Source: Crotophaga sulcirostris (taxonomy: Eukaryota; Chordata; Aves; Cuculiformes; Crotophagidae). Taken from it: 64,000 bases of DNA. The stretch covers positions 672,411 through 736,410 of the forward strand of contig VYZB01000146.1 in the NCBI GenBank assembly GCA_013397455.1, in the 5' to 3' direction. Each line of letters starts with the position of its first letter. Position 1 is the stretch's first letter. Below are positions 1 through 12,306 of this stretch, one piece after another. The notes under the pieces are model-generated. The model was not told the origin of the DNA, did not search any database, and saw only the letters and a program-made list of their open reading frames with translations. The position numbers and the translations under genes were made by a program.

Positions 1-421
1 TTGAGAAAAAAAAAAATTCACTGACTGCAGAAGTCTTTTCCAGTCATCTAAGGCTGAGAGCTCTAAGTCTTATTTTTGAACCCAGTGCAGCTACTCAGAA
101 CATTGATGGGGTACATATGTTAACAGGTAGCTAATTAACACACATGAAAACCAAATCAGTCACAAAGTGACACTACCAACAAGCACCAATAGTATGTACT
201 GCAATAAAGAAGATGACTGTAAAACCCAATTTTACTGGGCATAAACCATAAAATGCACTAAACATCCATTTAAATATGCTCAAATTTTTGCATAAGATAT
301 TTTATATGATAAAAATATCATAATTTCAGCAACAAAGTATCTACATGATACTATGTGATATGTCCAAAAGAAAAATTTGAGCTGTCTATATACGGCTCAC
401 AACAAAACATATGAACAGATT

Positions 422-450
422 TGCGTGGAGACTCTTTTCCTCTCCACGCA
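422..450. repeat. Perfect 10-bp inverted repeat (hairpin)
   Basis: The arms tgcgtggaga (422-431) and tctccacgca (441-450) are exact reverse complements around a 9-base pyrimidine-rich loop. The arms are GC-richer than the surroundings. No coding or RNA gene context is visible. Confidence 0.8.
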
Positions 451-605
451 TGGGATTCTTTTTCATTAAATGGAAAAATTTTAAAACTTGCTAGTGTAAA
501 GGGAAGAACTTAATTTAAACTTTCATTAAAGAGCTTTCTTGCACAGTTAAGACTAAGGAAAATGGCTAGTAGTCTCAGCTGTGTACACATTATGCAGCAC
601 GCAGT

Positions 606-640
606 AACAACAACAACAAAAAAATTAATAAATAAACAAC
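606..640. repeat. CAA / A-rich simple repeat
   Basis: A short run of CAA units passes into an A tract and then AATAAATAAA-type sequence. This is ordinary low-complexity DNA. Confidence 0.7.
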
Positions 641-1646
641 TAAGTAAAGGAAGGGGCATGCCAGCAAAGCTGACATCCTTGACCTTCGCTCTACATGCTT
701 ATAAACCATGAAGCAATTACCTACTCTGTCACTTGGGGCTAGAGCATCTTTATGCACCTTCATGAGATCACAGACGCTTGAGAATATAACAACTTAGCTC
801 CTCTAATTCAGCGTTATCCCAGAGCTGGGCCCTAACCTATCTTTCCTATGATGGAGTATGAGGACAACACAAGCCACAAGGCTCTCCTGGAGATTTTTCT
901 GAGGATTCTAAAAGAAAATCAAGCCAGTTTTGACAAGCTGCTGCCAGTAATACCAAAACAACTGCCAGCATGCTCAAGGCATTCAATATGTTAGCAGGTA
1001 GTAGACCAGATGCTATTCACATTACTTTTGTTGAATTTACCTTTGATACTATTAGGAGTTCAGCAAAAAATATTCTTCCCCTAAGCAGCATCATCAGCAC
1101 AATCATCATCACACCACTGCCACCAACTCAGAAAGTTAAAATAAGTCTAAGAAAGGAATGATTCCAGGGTATCAACACCTACAGATCACAGGCAAGGGCC
1201 AAGCTGTCAAGCCAATTTATCCACCTACAGATGATTTCCTGCCACTCTTGTTTTTCCTCCAGGGCCTTCAGCCAAGGGCAGGGAGTGGGCCGTAGGAAGA
1301 TGAATTGTTCCAGCACCATCAGCCAGCTCCTAGCCACCGTCTTTCCTGGGGGCTCTGCTGCCTCTCCCTGTCACGGGGCTTGATGTATGCCTATTATATG
1401 AGCAAAACACAGGTCAGCACTGTGAAACGATGGGTGCAACCTACAGGCTGATATTGGTAGAGAAACATGTTCAGTCATGTGAGGGGAGAACATGACCTCA
1501 GGCCACAGGTATCTGCAAAAAAGAAAGGGCATCACTGCTATCCAGGTACCAGCAAGACATGATATAGCTTTTGGACATAGGCTTTTGCCTGCTTGGTATG
1601 TCACTGTTTGCTCTTCTCAGAATTCCTCACAGTAGTTCAAGGAAAA

Positions 1647-1685
1647 GAAACAAGCAATGGGAACAAGCAAAGGGAACAAGCAAAT
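1647..1685. repeat. Three tandem 13-bp units
   Basis: Three consecutive 13-base units of the form ggaacaagcaaag follow one another at 1647-1659, 1660-1672 and 1673-1685, with only a few substitutions. This is a small local tandem duplication. Confidence 0.85.
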
Positions 1686-4600
1686 CTCTCTGCAAGTCAA
1701 AAGGCTTCAGCTCATATTCTTGGTATATGGTAGGCAAAGTCTTCTCTGGGAATAAAAGCAAACAGAGAAAGACTTCATAAATCTACTAAGTTTGCTTAAA
1801 CCAATTAGTGGGAAAAATAGTAAATTTAGATAGCCGCAGTTTCAAGGATAATTCACTTTACTTTGGGGATAGTTAAAGGCAATTTCCAAATAGGGTTGGA
1901 TAACAATACTTGCTTATTTGGGGCAACACTACTTAGTAGTAACCTCAATAGTACTCAGGTGAAAGGCTCATTTTTTAGAACAAGCAGCAAGGAGGATGAG
2001 TAAGGCAACTCTTTCTCACACCGCGTAATGCAATTACACAATATCTGCTTACAGAACCCTGTCAGCAGACTTTCATCCAACTGCACTCCTCCATTCAGAA
2101 GAAACATCTCCTCTCTTTTAGCCTATATTAAGATGTTCCTACTAAAGCTAGTAGCAGTGTAAGCATTAGGAGCAGAATTGAAATTCAAATCATATACCCA
2201 GCTCTTGCCACTCACTATTTTGAATAGGCACGTCCTGTTCAGAATTGCTTTGCTATATACCATTCTGTGCTAAGGGAAAATGGGAATCTCCTGCTATTAA
2301 AACCATACACCAGAAATCTACCACAGATAGAAGAGACACTAAAAAAAGACAGTGAAAACTGTCTGGCAGTACACCTTTTTTGCATCCAGTGGTTAATGAT
2401 TTTAACTAAAGTCTGCTTCCCTTTAAATACCTTTATCCACCCTGTGCCCACCTAAGCCATTACAGCTTTCTTAGTGACTGCTCCTCAGCTGTCTGTTAGC
2501 CTTACTTAAATGAGTTATCTGATGTAAAAGCACTGGAGTAAATCAGCAGTTGAGGGTGAAAATGCAAATGCTGTGGTTATCAAAGGCAACAGAGCAAGCC
2601 TGTCTGCAAGCCTTTGCATGCATATTGGGATGACTTGCTCACCGAGGCCTGGGAAAGCTCTGTCACATTAGGCCCCAACACACTGTGCTCCCTCATTCTC
2701 ACAAATTAAGCCCAAGGTGGGTTTTTTTTTTTAAGATGACATGAACATATCTAAACAGGTAGGACAGAGCTCACTACCTGCCAGCTACAAATCTGGTACT
2801 TGGGGGTCTGGGGAGCTGGTTTTTAAAACAAGGGATCCAAAGCGACATAGCATCCCTGTAGCGAGGAAAATCACCCAGTCCCACCCATGGGCCACAGATA
2901 CAGAACATTATTCACGTAGATCCCACTGTTTGACTCTCCATTGGATTCCTGTTGTTCCTGTCCAGTCTATAACTTATTTGTTCTAAGGAAAAAGAAAATG
3001 AGAGCAACTGAAAAACATAGTGTCTTGCAAATCAATCCTTTTTCAGACCCCCTAAAACGCTTGTTTCAACATCTCCACAGAAGCACCAACTTAAATTTAT
3101 TATTTCATTCATTCAGCGTAATGCCAGCCCCAGCATTTCTCTTCTCTCATTCTCTCCAGTGGTTGCCCCAGATAAACAAACCTTAGTTATGGTTCACAGA
3201 CTGTTTGCCACACGCTTCTCATCATCAAAATTTCCTTTCTAATGAAGGTTTTGACACTGGTAAACGATAATCTGCTACTCAACTTCTAATTAAACACACA
3301 GAGCTGATAGTGATAACCTTAGCATCTCTGCCTGAATTTTCACTTTAGAGGCCCTTCAGATTTCCAATTCAATTTCTAGCTTCTCCGATCACAGAAGAAT
3401 AATTAGGTTGAAAATGCAAGTAGTGTAATATGGCACACACACCCTCAGCTGTCGTGCAGTACAAAAGGCAGGCTGTAGGTGGCAGAAACAAAATCCTGTC
3501 AAGGGAAAAAGACTGAGACAAAGGAACTTAAACCATCAGAGGTATAGGCACGTTTTCATTTTAGTCTCCCATTAGACCCATGTTAAAATACCGGCAGGCT
3601 TGCAATAATTGCATTTCTCTTTATTCAGAGACCTGTTTTCCATTAGAGAAGGGGATTAATTGAACTGCTGATCTCTCTGTGCTTGGTTCTTCCAGATAGG
3701 ATCTATACAAAACTTTCTTCTCCATTTCTACTGAATTAGCATCTTATATGTTCAGAAATCTTAACGTTCTCCTACACATGTATATTTTATAAAGTTTTAT
3801 TGTGTTAAATGTTCTGCAAATTTCCTAATTTTCCTCACAGATTAATTGGCCATGAAGAACAACCTTATTACTTGAGGGACTGTAAATTATGTGAAAACAC
3901 CATCCGTGTGTCATACAAAAAGTGTGTAGACAAGCACAGGTTTTGAAGTTTCGACATAAACAGAAATCACAGGGAAGAAGTATAAAGTTTGTGTGTTTTC
4001 CTTTACTAGATATGTTTCTATATAACCTCTCAAAAACTGCTGAACGCCCTGACAACTCTATGGAGTCTTGGGTCATTGGACTTAAGTGCTCAGGTTTGCC
4101 TTGGAAATTCTAAAAACTTGATACGGAAAAGCCATGCTTACAGTTCAAACCAGTCTGTATGAGCATACTGACCTCCACCTCAGCCCATATCCACAGCTCT
4201 CACTAAATTTAAAAAGTCAGCAGTAGCATCAAACTGGATAGGAGATTGCATGCTGCAGTTCCACAATTTCAGAGGAAAGTACAACAGACAACAAAATTCA
4301 CCACTTTTAGAAAAGGTACTCTATATTTATACTGAAATGTACAGGAAACAGTAAGTGATACTAAGGATACAGTGCTACGGTCTGTATTTGTTATCCTGCC
4401 TTTCATTTACTCAAATATAATGTTCTATCTTACAAAGTACGTGTTGTTTATACTGTGGCATATTTAATATCATGCAATAAATTGGAAGTTCAGGAAATAG
4501 AAGAAAAAAGTGCGGGCACCTCAGTGTTACTTTAGGGATATTATATTTTTTTTAAAGTAAAGTTTTTACTCAATCTTTTAGTAAGCTTTTTATAATTCAG

Positions 4601-7269
4601 AAAACATTTGTAATTCTGTATTTTTTCCCAAATACAGCATAAGCCTAAGAGATTGCGAGCAGATACATCAATTTATTATGTTACCAATTAAGGACAGAAC
4701 TCTACATTGCTTCTACAAAGAATGTATACAACTAGGGGTATTTTTTTTCTAGTCATACTCCATTTGGGTTTTTATCCACTTCTCATGGGAAATTTCCATC
4801 AAATAAAATAAGGACAAAAAATAAAAGTTTGAAATAAATTAAACAAAGTTTACAGAAATTACTCTAAAGAAAATATGGGTCATAGGAGAGTTCAAAAAAA
4901 TATTTGTGTAACTAACTGAATTCTATGCAGAGAGGCATTACCCTTTAAATCCCATGAGCTGCTTTAAGAAGTCTATGACTAGGAGATAGCCCTCCATCAA
5001 ATTCTACAGGACTTTTCAATAAATGAAACGAATACCCAGGCTCTTCCCAGGAGCAATCTAAGAGGAGAATGTGCACAAGAACAGTGGCAGAAAACGTTTT
5101 CAGAAAAAGAACTCATTTTAGCAGGATTTTGTGAAGAGCAGTGCAAGCAAAGGTAGGACAGTAGCAGAGGAAAATACAATCAAGAAAGCTCACTTTTTAC
5201 ACCTCAGTAGCTGATAGGAAATTATGAAGTACAAAGCAAATGAATGAATAATTTTAAAAATTCTTATTATAAGGGACCATAGGGTGGAAAACTACCTGTG
5301 AAAAGGAAGACACAATGAGATATGAGGAATATTAGCATAAGAAAATACTGAGCTGGCAAAAACCAGAGGCATTCATGCTGACCCATATTTTATGGGTCTC
5401 AATCAGGCAAAATTCTTAAGGAAGAATCAATAGCTTTGGTCAGAAGTTTTTATTTGGTGGAGAGTGGAAGGGAATGGGGAATGGAATTTTTTGTTTCCTT
5501 TTTTTCTGCTGGAAAAATATGACTGTCCAGCTTTGAGTCACTGGAATCAAAAGGATATTTTAAAAGCCAAGAATTCAAATATACTATGAAAATAACATGC
5601 GGAAGTGGAGTTGTTTGAAAGAACATTTCTGAAAGCTTTCTTACTTCATTTAAAATTCAAGGCACTTGTCTTGGAAATGATAAATTGAGACAATACTTTC
5701 AGGATCCCTTGGTGCCATTACACCAAATCATACAGGGTGACATCTCTTTGATTTTCACTCCAAGGCTTCATCACATTTTGTATAATTTCCCACCAAAAAA
5801 ATCTCAGAAGGGAATAACTCAGTTAATGTACAGTGTTTTTTTCTGTGTCTACATCTCTGTTCCATGTATATTAATAATTGACATGTTCATGTAAATTGAC
5901 AAAATGATCAAGCATTCTCATTTTAGTCTCTCCCTTTGGAAAGCAAACAGCAATATTTATTTTTCACAAAAAGAACTGTGAGTAAAATTACTTATAGCCT
6001 TGTAATAGAAAAAATTGCATCTGACAGTTTTGGTTCTGGTGTTTGAAATGGTTAACTTAAGCCTCAGCAAGCTCTCTGTGAGGTTCTGGCCTAGGCCATA
6101 CAATCTGTCTATGCTGAACTTGCAAGCCTGAGTATCAGAAAATCTACACGGCAGTACAGGCACTTTCTCATAGGCTTATTCAGAACTAATTTGGTCTGTT
6201 ATAAGAGTGCTGACTCAAACAGCTACTGTGAACAACCAGAAGTAGACAATCCTGTAGTATAGGGTCTGACAGCAATACAAGTCTCAGTATTACGGCATTA
6301 TCATCTCCTTTCGGACAACTCTTAGAAATACATTTGAGCAGATCTCTTGCCCTTTACCTACTAAACATGTTTCCTGCTTGAATACTTCATTGCCTCTTGC
6401 GTCCACAATGCAGGCTTGTGGTGTTGTGAATAAGGAATTGTGTTATCCATCTTCAAAGCTTCTGCCGCATTTTTCAAAATCCAGTGAAGCATATACCACA
6501 GAGGAAAAAATGTAAAGTGAGAGTGCTGTAATAACCACTAACACAGTAGGGTTGCAATTCAGAGAGGATTACCAATTCCTTAGCACTCACTGCCTTTGTA
6601 GCCACTGTGTCTTACAGTGTATTAGAGAGATTGTTCTGAAACCATCATGGTCAAAAGTAGACATTATCCTGGAAGTAAAGTGCAAGTCATTTAACAGCTG
6701 AGCTCCCCAGTACAAAGATTCACTCTGTATCAAAGAGAAAGAATATATTTATCTTCACTTTGGTTTTGCTTAACAGTATGTCTCAGCATAATGATTGTTC
6801 TGCCTCTCCATCCCAACATCCAATCAAATCTGCACAGCAGCTTCCACAAACACAGCTCTCTCTTACTAGGATTTGTTAAACACCCCTAGTGCGATAGCAG
6901 CAGACCATGACCCACACCAAAGAAAAAACAAAACGGTGTGAGAAAGTTCATAATGTCAGCACATATCCATGACGGTATTGGTTTTCTCACTTTTTTGTCA
7001 GAAAAGCTTCACAGATGTTTCCTTATACCACAAGAGTCATGTTGCTGATTCATCAGCATCCTTTTACCCCTGCATCCCTCCTGCTGCCTCCTGTGGTGCC
7101 ACTGTAAAGCCCGTGCTAATAAGCTCAGCAGATTTATTAGCCTGGGCTTTGCTACCTATACAGCTTCTTGTGTAGGTGTGTACCACAAGGACGGCATGCA
7201 TTTCCAACTGGGAACGAGTGAGTAACAAAAAAGGTTTGAGTCAGTTCATCAAGTTATTTTTAACTATGA

Positions 7270-7401
7270 CGTGTAATTGAGCCTCCTTATTTTCTTACTC
7301 TAATCATCAAAGATTAGTAATCGTTCTACAACCGTTAATACCACGTCTAAATGTTCCCAGTTTACCCGGCAATACAATTCGCTCTAACCGGGAGAAAAGC
7401 G
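7270..7401. other. CpG-enriched patch in CpG-poor intron
   Basis: Eight CpG dinucleotides fall within 132 bases, with two more just upstream near 7190 and 7213, while the surrounding intron has long stretches with almost none. The patch also carries ccgg-containing words on both sides of a short spacer (cccgg near 7365 and ccggg near 7389). It could be a conserved or hypomethylated regulatory element, or chance. No open frame of note covers it. Confidence 0.35.
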
Positions 7402-8357
7402 TACAACTGTATTTCTCTTGACCTAGCTAAATCACTATATAGTGTTCATGCTGGCATTTCTGCAAATTATTATACTCAATCTAGTTGAAAAAGCCTACAT
7501 GGGCAAATTAGACCTTCCAGAACCTAAACAAACGTGAAATGGCAGAATGGCTTGACATCATTTCACTGATTTACAACATTTACCTGGTGTTTTTCATCTG
7601 GTTCTGGTTGTTCTTAAAACAAATTTACTAATTCATGAAACAACTGCTTAATGCTATTTTTCACTTGGTGCTCCCCCTTGAAAGAAACATTTTTGATATT
7701 GAAAGATCCCAGTTCAGAAATTATTGAGGTACATGTTCATCTTTTTTAAGTCCAACTACAAACTCCAACAAGGATTTAATTGAAGTCTAAGCCTTAGTAG
7801 TCTGAGGTATATAAAATAAGTAGGGCCCTACTGAGTCACACAGAGTCCGTCTCACTAAGAAAATACTATAAAAGCATTTGACTTTTATTCCTCTACCTCT
7901 CACACATGGTTATGCTAAGTAAAGAGTGAGAACACTAGTGACACAGGTACTCCAGTGTGAAACAATTACGAGTCAAAAGATGAGACAACTGCAGTGACAG
8001 GGCACTCTTATCTCCAGTTTCATCTGTTCAATAGAAACTAAAAACATGAGCTCACGCAGGCAGAAGTTCAAGTACTTCAGCTCACACACAAGTCCAGCAA
8101 CACACACAGATCCAAAGGCACCAACTTGCAGCAGACTGATAGAATGATTTATTGTCTCTGTTAAATTGCCTTGGACACCTAACAGATGTCATTGAGAGAC
8201 GTACCAAATATATAGTACAGCAAATTTATTTTTTAACAAAACTACTTTAAAATTACTTGGGTTATCTGGTTAAAGCACCCAAAAGTAGGGCAACCCAAGA
8301 GTTCAAATTTTAGCTATCAAGACACCTCTGTTTGTTAATCTTGACAGTCCTTAAAAC

Positions 8358-8382
8358 TACATTCTGTTTTGTACAGAATGTA
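8358..8382. repeat. Short inverted repeat (10-bp stem)
   Basis: The arms tacattctgt and acagaatgta pair perfectly around a 5-base loop. No RNA gene features accompany it. Confidence 0.7.
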
Positions 8383-11300
8383 TTACTGTAGGAAACATTT
8401 CTGTCCATACCTGTCCTGAAGAGCACAGGGGTGATCAGATCACCATTCTATGCATATCAATTGTACACTGAAGGTAGATCAGGACAGCAACTTATCTGAC
8501 CCTATAGAATTAAATTAGGGGAAGCCGTAAGGCACCAGCAGCAGAAAACGAAACAGGTAAGATGCTATGAGAAAGAACATCAGGTTCTTTAGTAAAACAA
8601 GAGGAAAGAGAAGCTACCTGCTGAAGAAATGCAAGTCTCCTCAGATGGAGATCCTTTTCCTTGGCAAACCCAGAAAGCAGACTGCAGGGGAGGACAATTC
8701 ATAAAAGCCCTTGAGCTAAAGAGAGCAAGCTAAAGACAAATAGCAACAGCTGTCTGAGCAAGACCCAAATATCATCACATGAGCATTACAGCAGCTTGGA
8801 CTGTGTAGGAGTAGGAGGATAAGCCACTAACTTAAAAGATTTGCAAGGAAAGGAGAGTATCTTAGTAAGAACACAGAGACCTTTTGCTGTTTTATCTCCT
8901 TTTTTGCTGTTTATCTTTGAGTGAATGAACAATATACATGTTCTTAATGCATACTTTTGGGTTGCAGTCAGCCTATGCTCTAAGAGTGAAGATGCTCTCT
9001 GGTGCCTAACACAACCAAGGTGTCTCTTTACTACAGGTAGCAGCAGCTAGGAGCTCCCCTAGGTGGAGTGGAACCATAGGATCCCATCTGGACACAGGTT
9101 AACGATGCCATGTTTGTCACCATGTTTATGCATCACCTGACACTTGGCATTTCATTACAGACAATTGACCTCAGCACATCTCACTGCAGATTTTAAGTAT
9201 TATTTTCTTCCTTCCTCTGACTCCAGATCTGCAGTTTCTCCTCTTATCTAGTACTGACTTTGGTGCTTTTTCAACTTGCAGTCACCAGCAGGCCTAACTA
9301 AACCCAGCCAATAGTTTTCTGCTAACACAGCTCAGTGCTAAGACAGCAGCCATTACAAAGAGAAATGAACACAGCACATTGTATTTCCAGCCAACTATTC
9401 TGTGACTTCTTTCTGTCTTGAAAACACTCATTACCCTGAATCAACTGTAGTTTTTATTATTTATAACTTGGACCTTCATAGATTTGTGGGTTTTCTGTAG
9501 GCATCTAAAACTAATCTTTGGACACCCTCTGGACATAGAGAAGACTCTTTCCAAACCATCACTTGACACTGAATTAAATGCTTATTTTGATTATTTCAAT
9601 GGTGGCTGAAATAGGATGGGATATGCTGCTGTGCCAACACTGGCACATTGTGGAAGCACTCCATCACCATCTATGGATGGAAAACAGCACAAAGTAGCAG
9701 CACGTCAGATTTTTTTTTCCATTTTATGCCTATTCTTTAAAGACTCAGATCACTATTTCAGACACTCAACTCAAGACGCTGTTCAACTTTACAAATATAT
9801 GTTTTTCACAGTCTTTTTTTTAAGCAGACACTATATATAGGCTGAAACATGTCCCTTTCTTTATCAAGAGAATTAGCCACTTTTCCGTGAAGTGACTGCA
9901 CAAACCAGTCAGGTTTCACTGCCTTGTACTTTATCTTTTTAGATTTAAAGATTAAAAGTCACTGACTAAAAACTATGATGACTGCACAGGGAACACACAC
10001 CACCACAGGCCAAGCAAAGAGGCATGAATCAGTTTCTACTGTTAATTAAAGTTAAAATTTTGACTTTTTAAGGTATATTTGCAGCTTTCTCTTCAGATGC
10101 AATTAAAACAGGTCTCAACATTATCCTTTGTCTGTCTTTCTCTTCTTTGCTCCTGAAATCACATTACTATTTCTTACAAGGTGGTGACAATTCAGCCTGA
10201 TTACTTCATGTTACTGCAGGTTTGTCATGATGTTTAGGGATAACAAATTAACCTGTAATTAAATTTTCAGTGCCCTTTTCTTCAGCTGAGATGTCATTTG
10301 CAACAGAATTATTAATTAATTTCATGACCCAACCAGAACTAGAGGATTCAAAGTTTCCTCCCACTATTTGCAACGTTGTTCAGGAATTTAATTTTGAAAA
10401 GTCATTTCTTATTCCCTTTAAGAAATACTTAAATAAGTAATTTTTTGAGTTGGGACTGAAATGGCTGGAGAGGGAAGCCCAGTAAATAACTTCCAAACAA
10501 ATACCTGGTACAGCAAAAGGACAAGCTATCCAGGGTGTTTTGAACACCATTTAATGTTCTTACTTATTAGTCAGGCTGGTAAGCCCTGAACCTTCCAGTT
10601 GTTTCCACACTGAAATGCTGCTAAAATAGGCAGCATGAGATTCCTTTTTCACTGTCTTTCAATTATCCTGAGCAAAACAACTTTGCTTTCAAATTTCTCC
10701 TATTGCCAACCCAAAATGCTCAAGTTGAAAGAAAACTATGTCCTTTCTGGCTAACTTGTTCAGTGCCATGGGGAGCTGTGGTGAACTGCCTTGTGCAACC
10801 TTCCTTCATGCAAAGGATGCACACACAGCTCTATGTTTCCTGGAGGAAAATAAGAATGCGTGGGCTAAAGAAACTCTCTCCCCCATGGCTTTATGGGTTC
10901 TGTAAAGGGACTTAAAAGTTGTAGAAACATACTTCTTTCTTTACAGTTAATGGCTCTAATTGTGAATACACACAAAGAGCAAACACAGATAAAGATAAGT
11001 CCAGCAATAATAAAGTTTGTTAATGTAATGTACAGTCTACCTTATTCACATGGCACAGATAATTAGCCTATTGTAACTTAACATGATAAATATGTTGATT
11101 ATGACATCAAAAATAAGTGACTATTGCATATGGCAAACAAGAGTACTCTTTGTCACAATTGCTCTGCAAACCTGAGGTTTGTCATTTCATGTAAGTTGCA
11201 ATCTCTATAAGAACATCAAAGAACTGTAGGCTCCACAATTATAAGAAATTATTGTATATTTGTAAACTGATAGAAAAGGGACAAAAAGCCCTTTTCTACA

Positions 11301-11832
11301 CTGACCTCCCATTTGACAGCTTACAGTTGTGTTGGTTCTGGCAGAGAAAATTACCCTTAAAATAACAAAGTGTTTGCCCAAATTCTCATGCTTTGCATTA
11401 ATTTCCATTCCAGCTGACTTAACCACAAGAATCTCATCCACAAAACGAGTTGAGTTCTCAACGCAGCAGAAGATCATTTTAGTCTTAATTCAAAGATCCT
11501 ACATTACCAAAAAGCAAACAATGGCCAACTATTCAGCAGTTCTGGTCACGGATTCTTGCTGCTCAGTAAGTCACCTTCCAGCTGCAACGAAGGCACTGAT
11601 GAAAGCCATGCTCATACAGATAGCACTGCCTAGGTCAGCCTGCAGGAAGAGTTGTAGAAGTCGGACAGGTATGCGTCAGTTAGAAGAGCAATGATGCACA
11701 ATTAATGTGCTAACAACAAGGGTAGAACTATATAATCAGTCGCAAATAGCACTCCATTTACCACACACTAGCCCACAGGCAGACAGATGGCAATAAACTA
11801 TTGTCCTCAGCACAGGAAGGATGTGCATATGT

Positions 11833-12306
11833 TAGAGTGAGTCCAGAGGAGGGCCACAAAGATGATCAGAGGCCTGGAACACCTCCCATACAATGACAGG
11901 CTGAGAGAGTTGGGCTGGTTTAGCCTAGAGAAGAGAAGGCTCTGAGGAGACCTTATAGCAGCCTTCAGTACTTAAACAAGGCCTGCAGGAAAGATGGGGA
12001 GGGGCTCTTTAACAGGGATTGCAGTGACAGGACAAGGGGTAAGGGTTTTAAGCTGAAAGAGGAGAGATTTAGATTAGATATAAGGAAGAAATTTTTTACT
12101 GTGAGGATGTTGAGACACTGGCACATGTTGCCCAGAGAAGTTGTGGAAGCCCCATCCCTGGAGGTGTTCAAGGCCAGGTTGGATAAGGCTTCAAGTAACC
12201 TGATCTAGTGGAAGGTGTCCCTGTCCATGGCGGGGGGGATGTAACTAGATGATCCTTTAAGGTCCTTTCCAACCCAAACCATTCCATGATTCTATGATTC
12301 TATGAA
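11833..12306 (+). mobile_element. CR1 LINE, 5'-truncated 3' end
   Basis: The segment begins with the coding end of CR1 ORF2 (gtccagaggagggccacaaagatgatc; the conserved VQRRATKMI region). It continues through the conserved 3' part (ccttatagcagcctt, ggaggtgttcaaggccaggttgga) to the tail ccaacccaaaccattcc followed by two ATTCTATG units. No intact coding capacity remains. It lies antisense to KIF26B. The clear similarity to typical avian CR1 suggests a moderately young copy. Confidence 0.92.

Larger units (their letters stand above)
1..11832. other. Unique intronic DNA, no gene seen
   Basis: AT-rich non-coding DNA. Short open frames of 60-90 codons occur on both strands at chance density and resemble no family I know. 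Structure seen: a CAA/A-rich tract near 606-640, a perfect hairpin at 422-450, a 3 x 13 bp tandem repeat at 1647-1685, a CpG-enriched patch at 7270-7401 and a short hairpin at 8358-8382. No interspersed repeat was recognised. Confidence 0.6.

Noticed and set aside
11329..11694. 121-codon plus-strand open frame
   Set aside because: It overlaps a 90-codon frame on the other strand, resembles no family, and lacks flanking splice sites. It is treated as chance.
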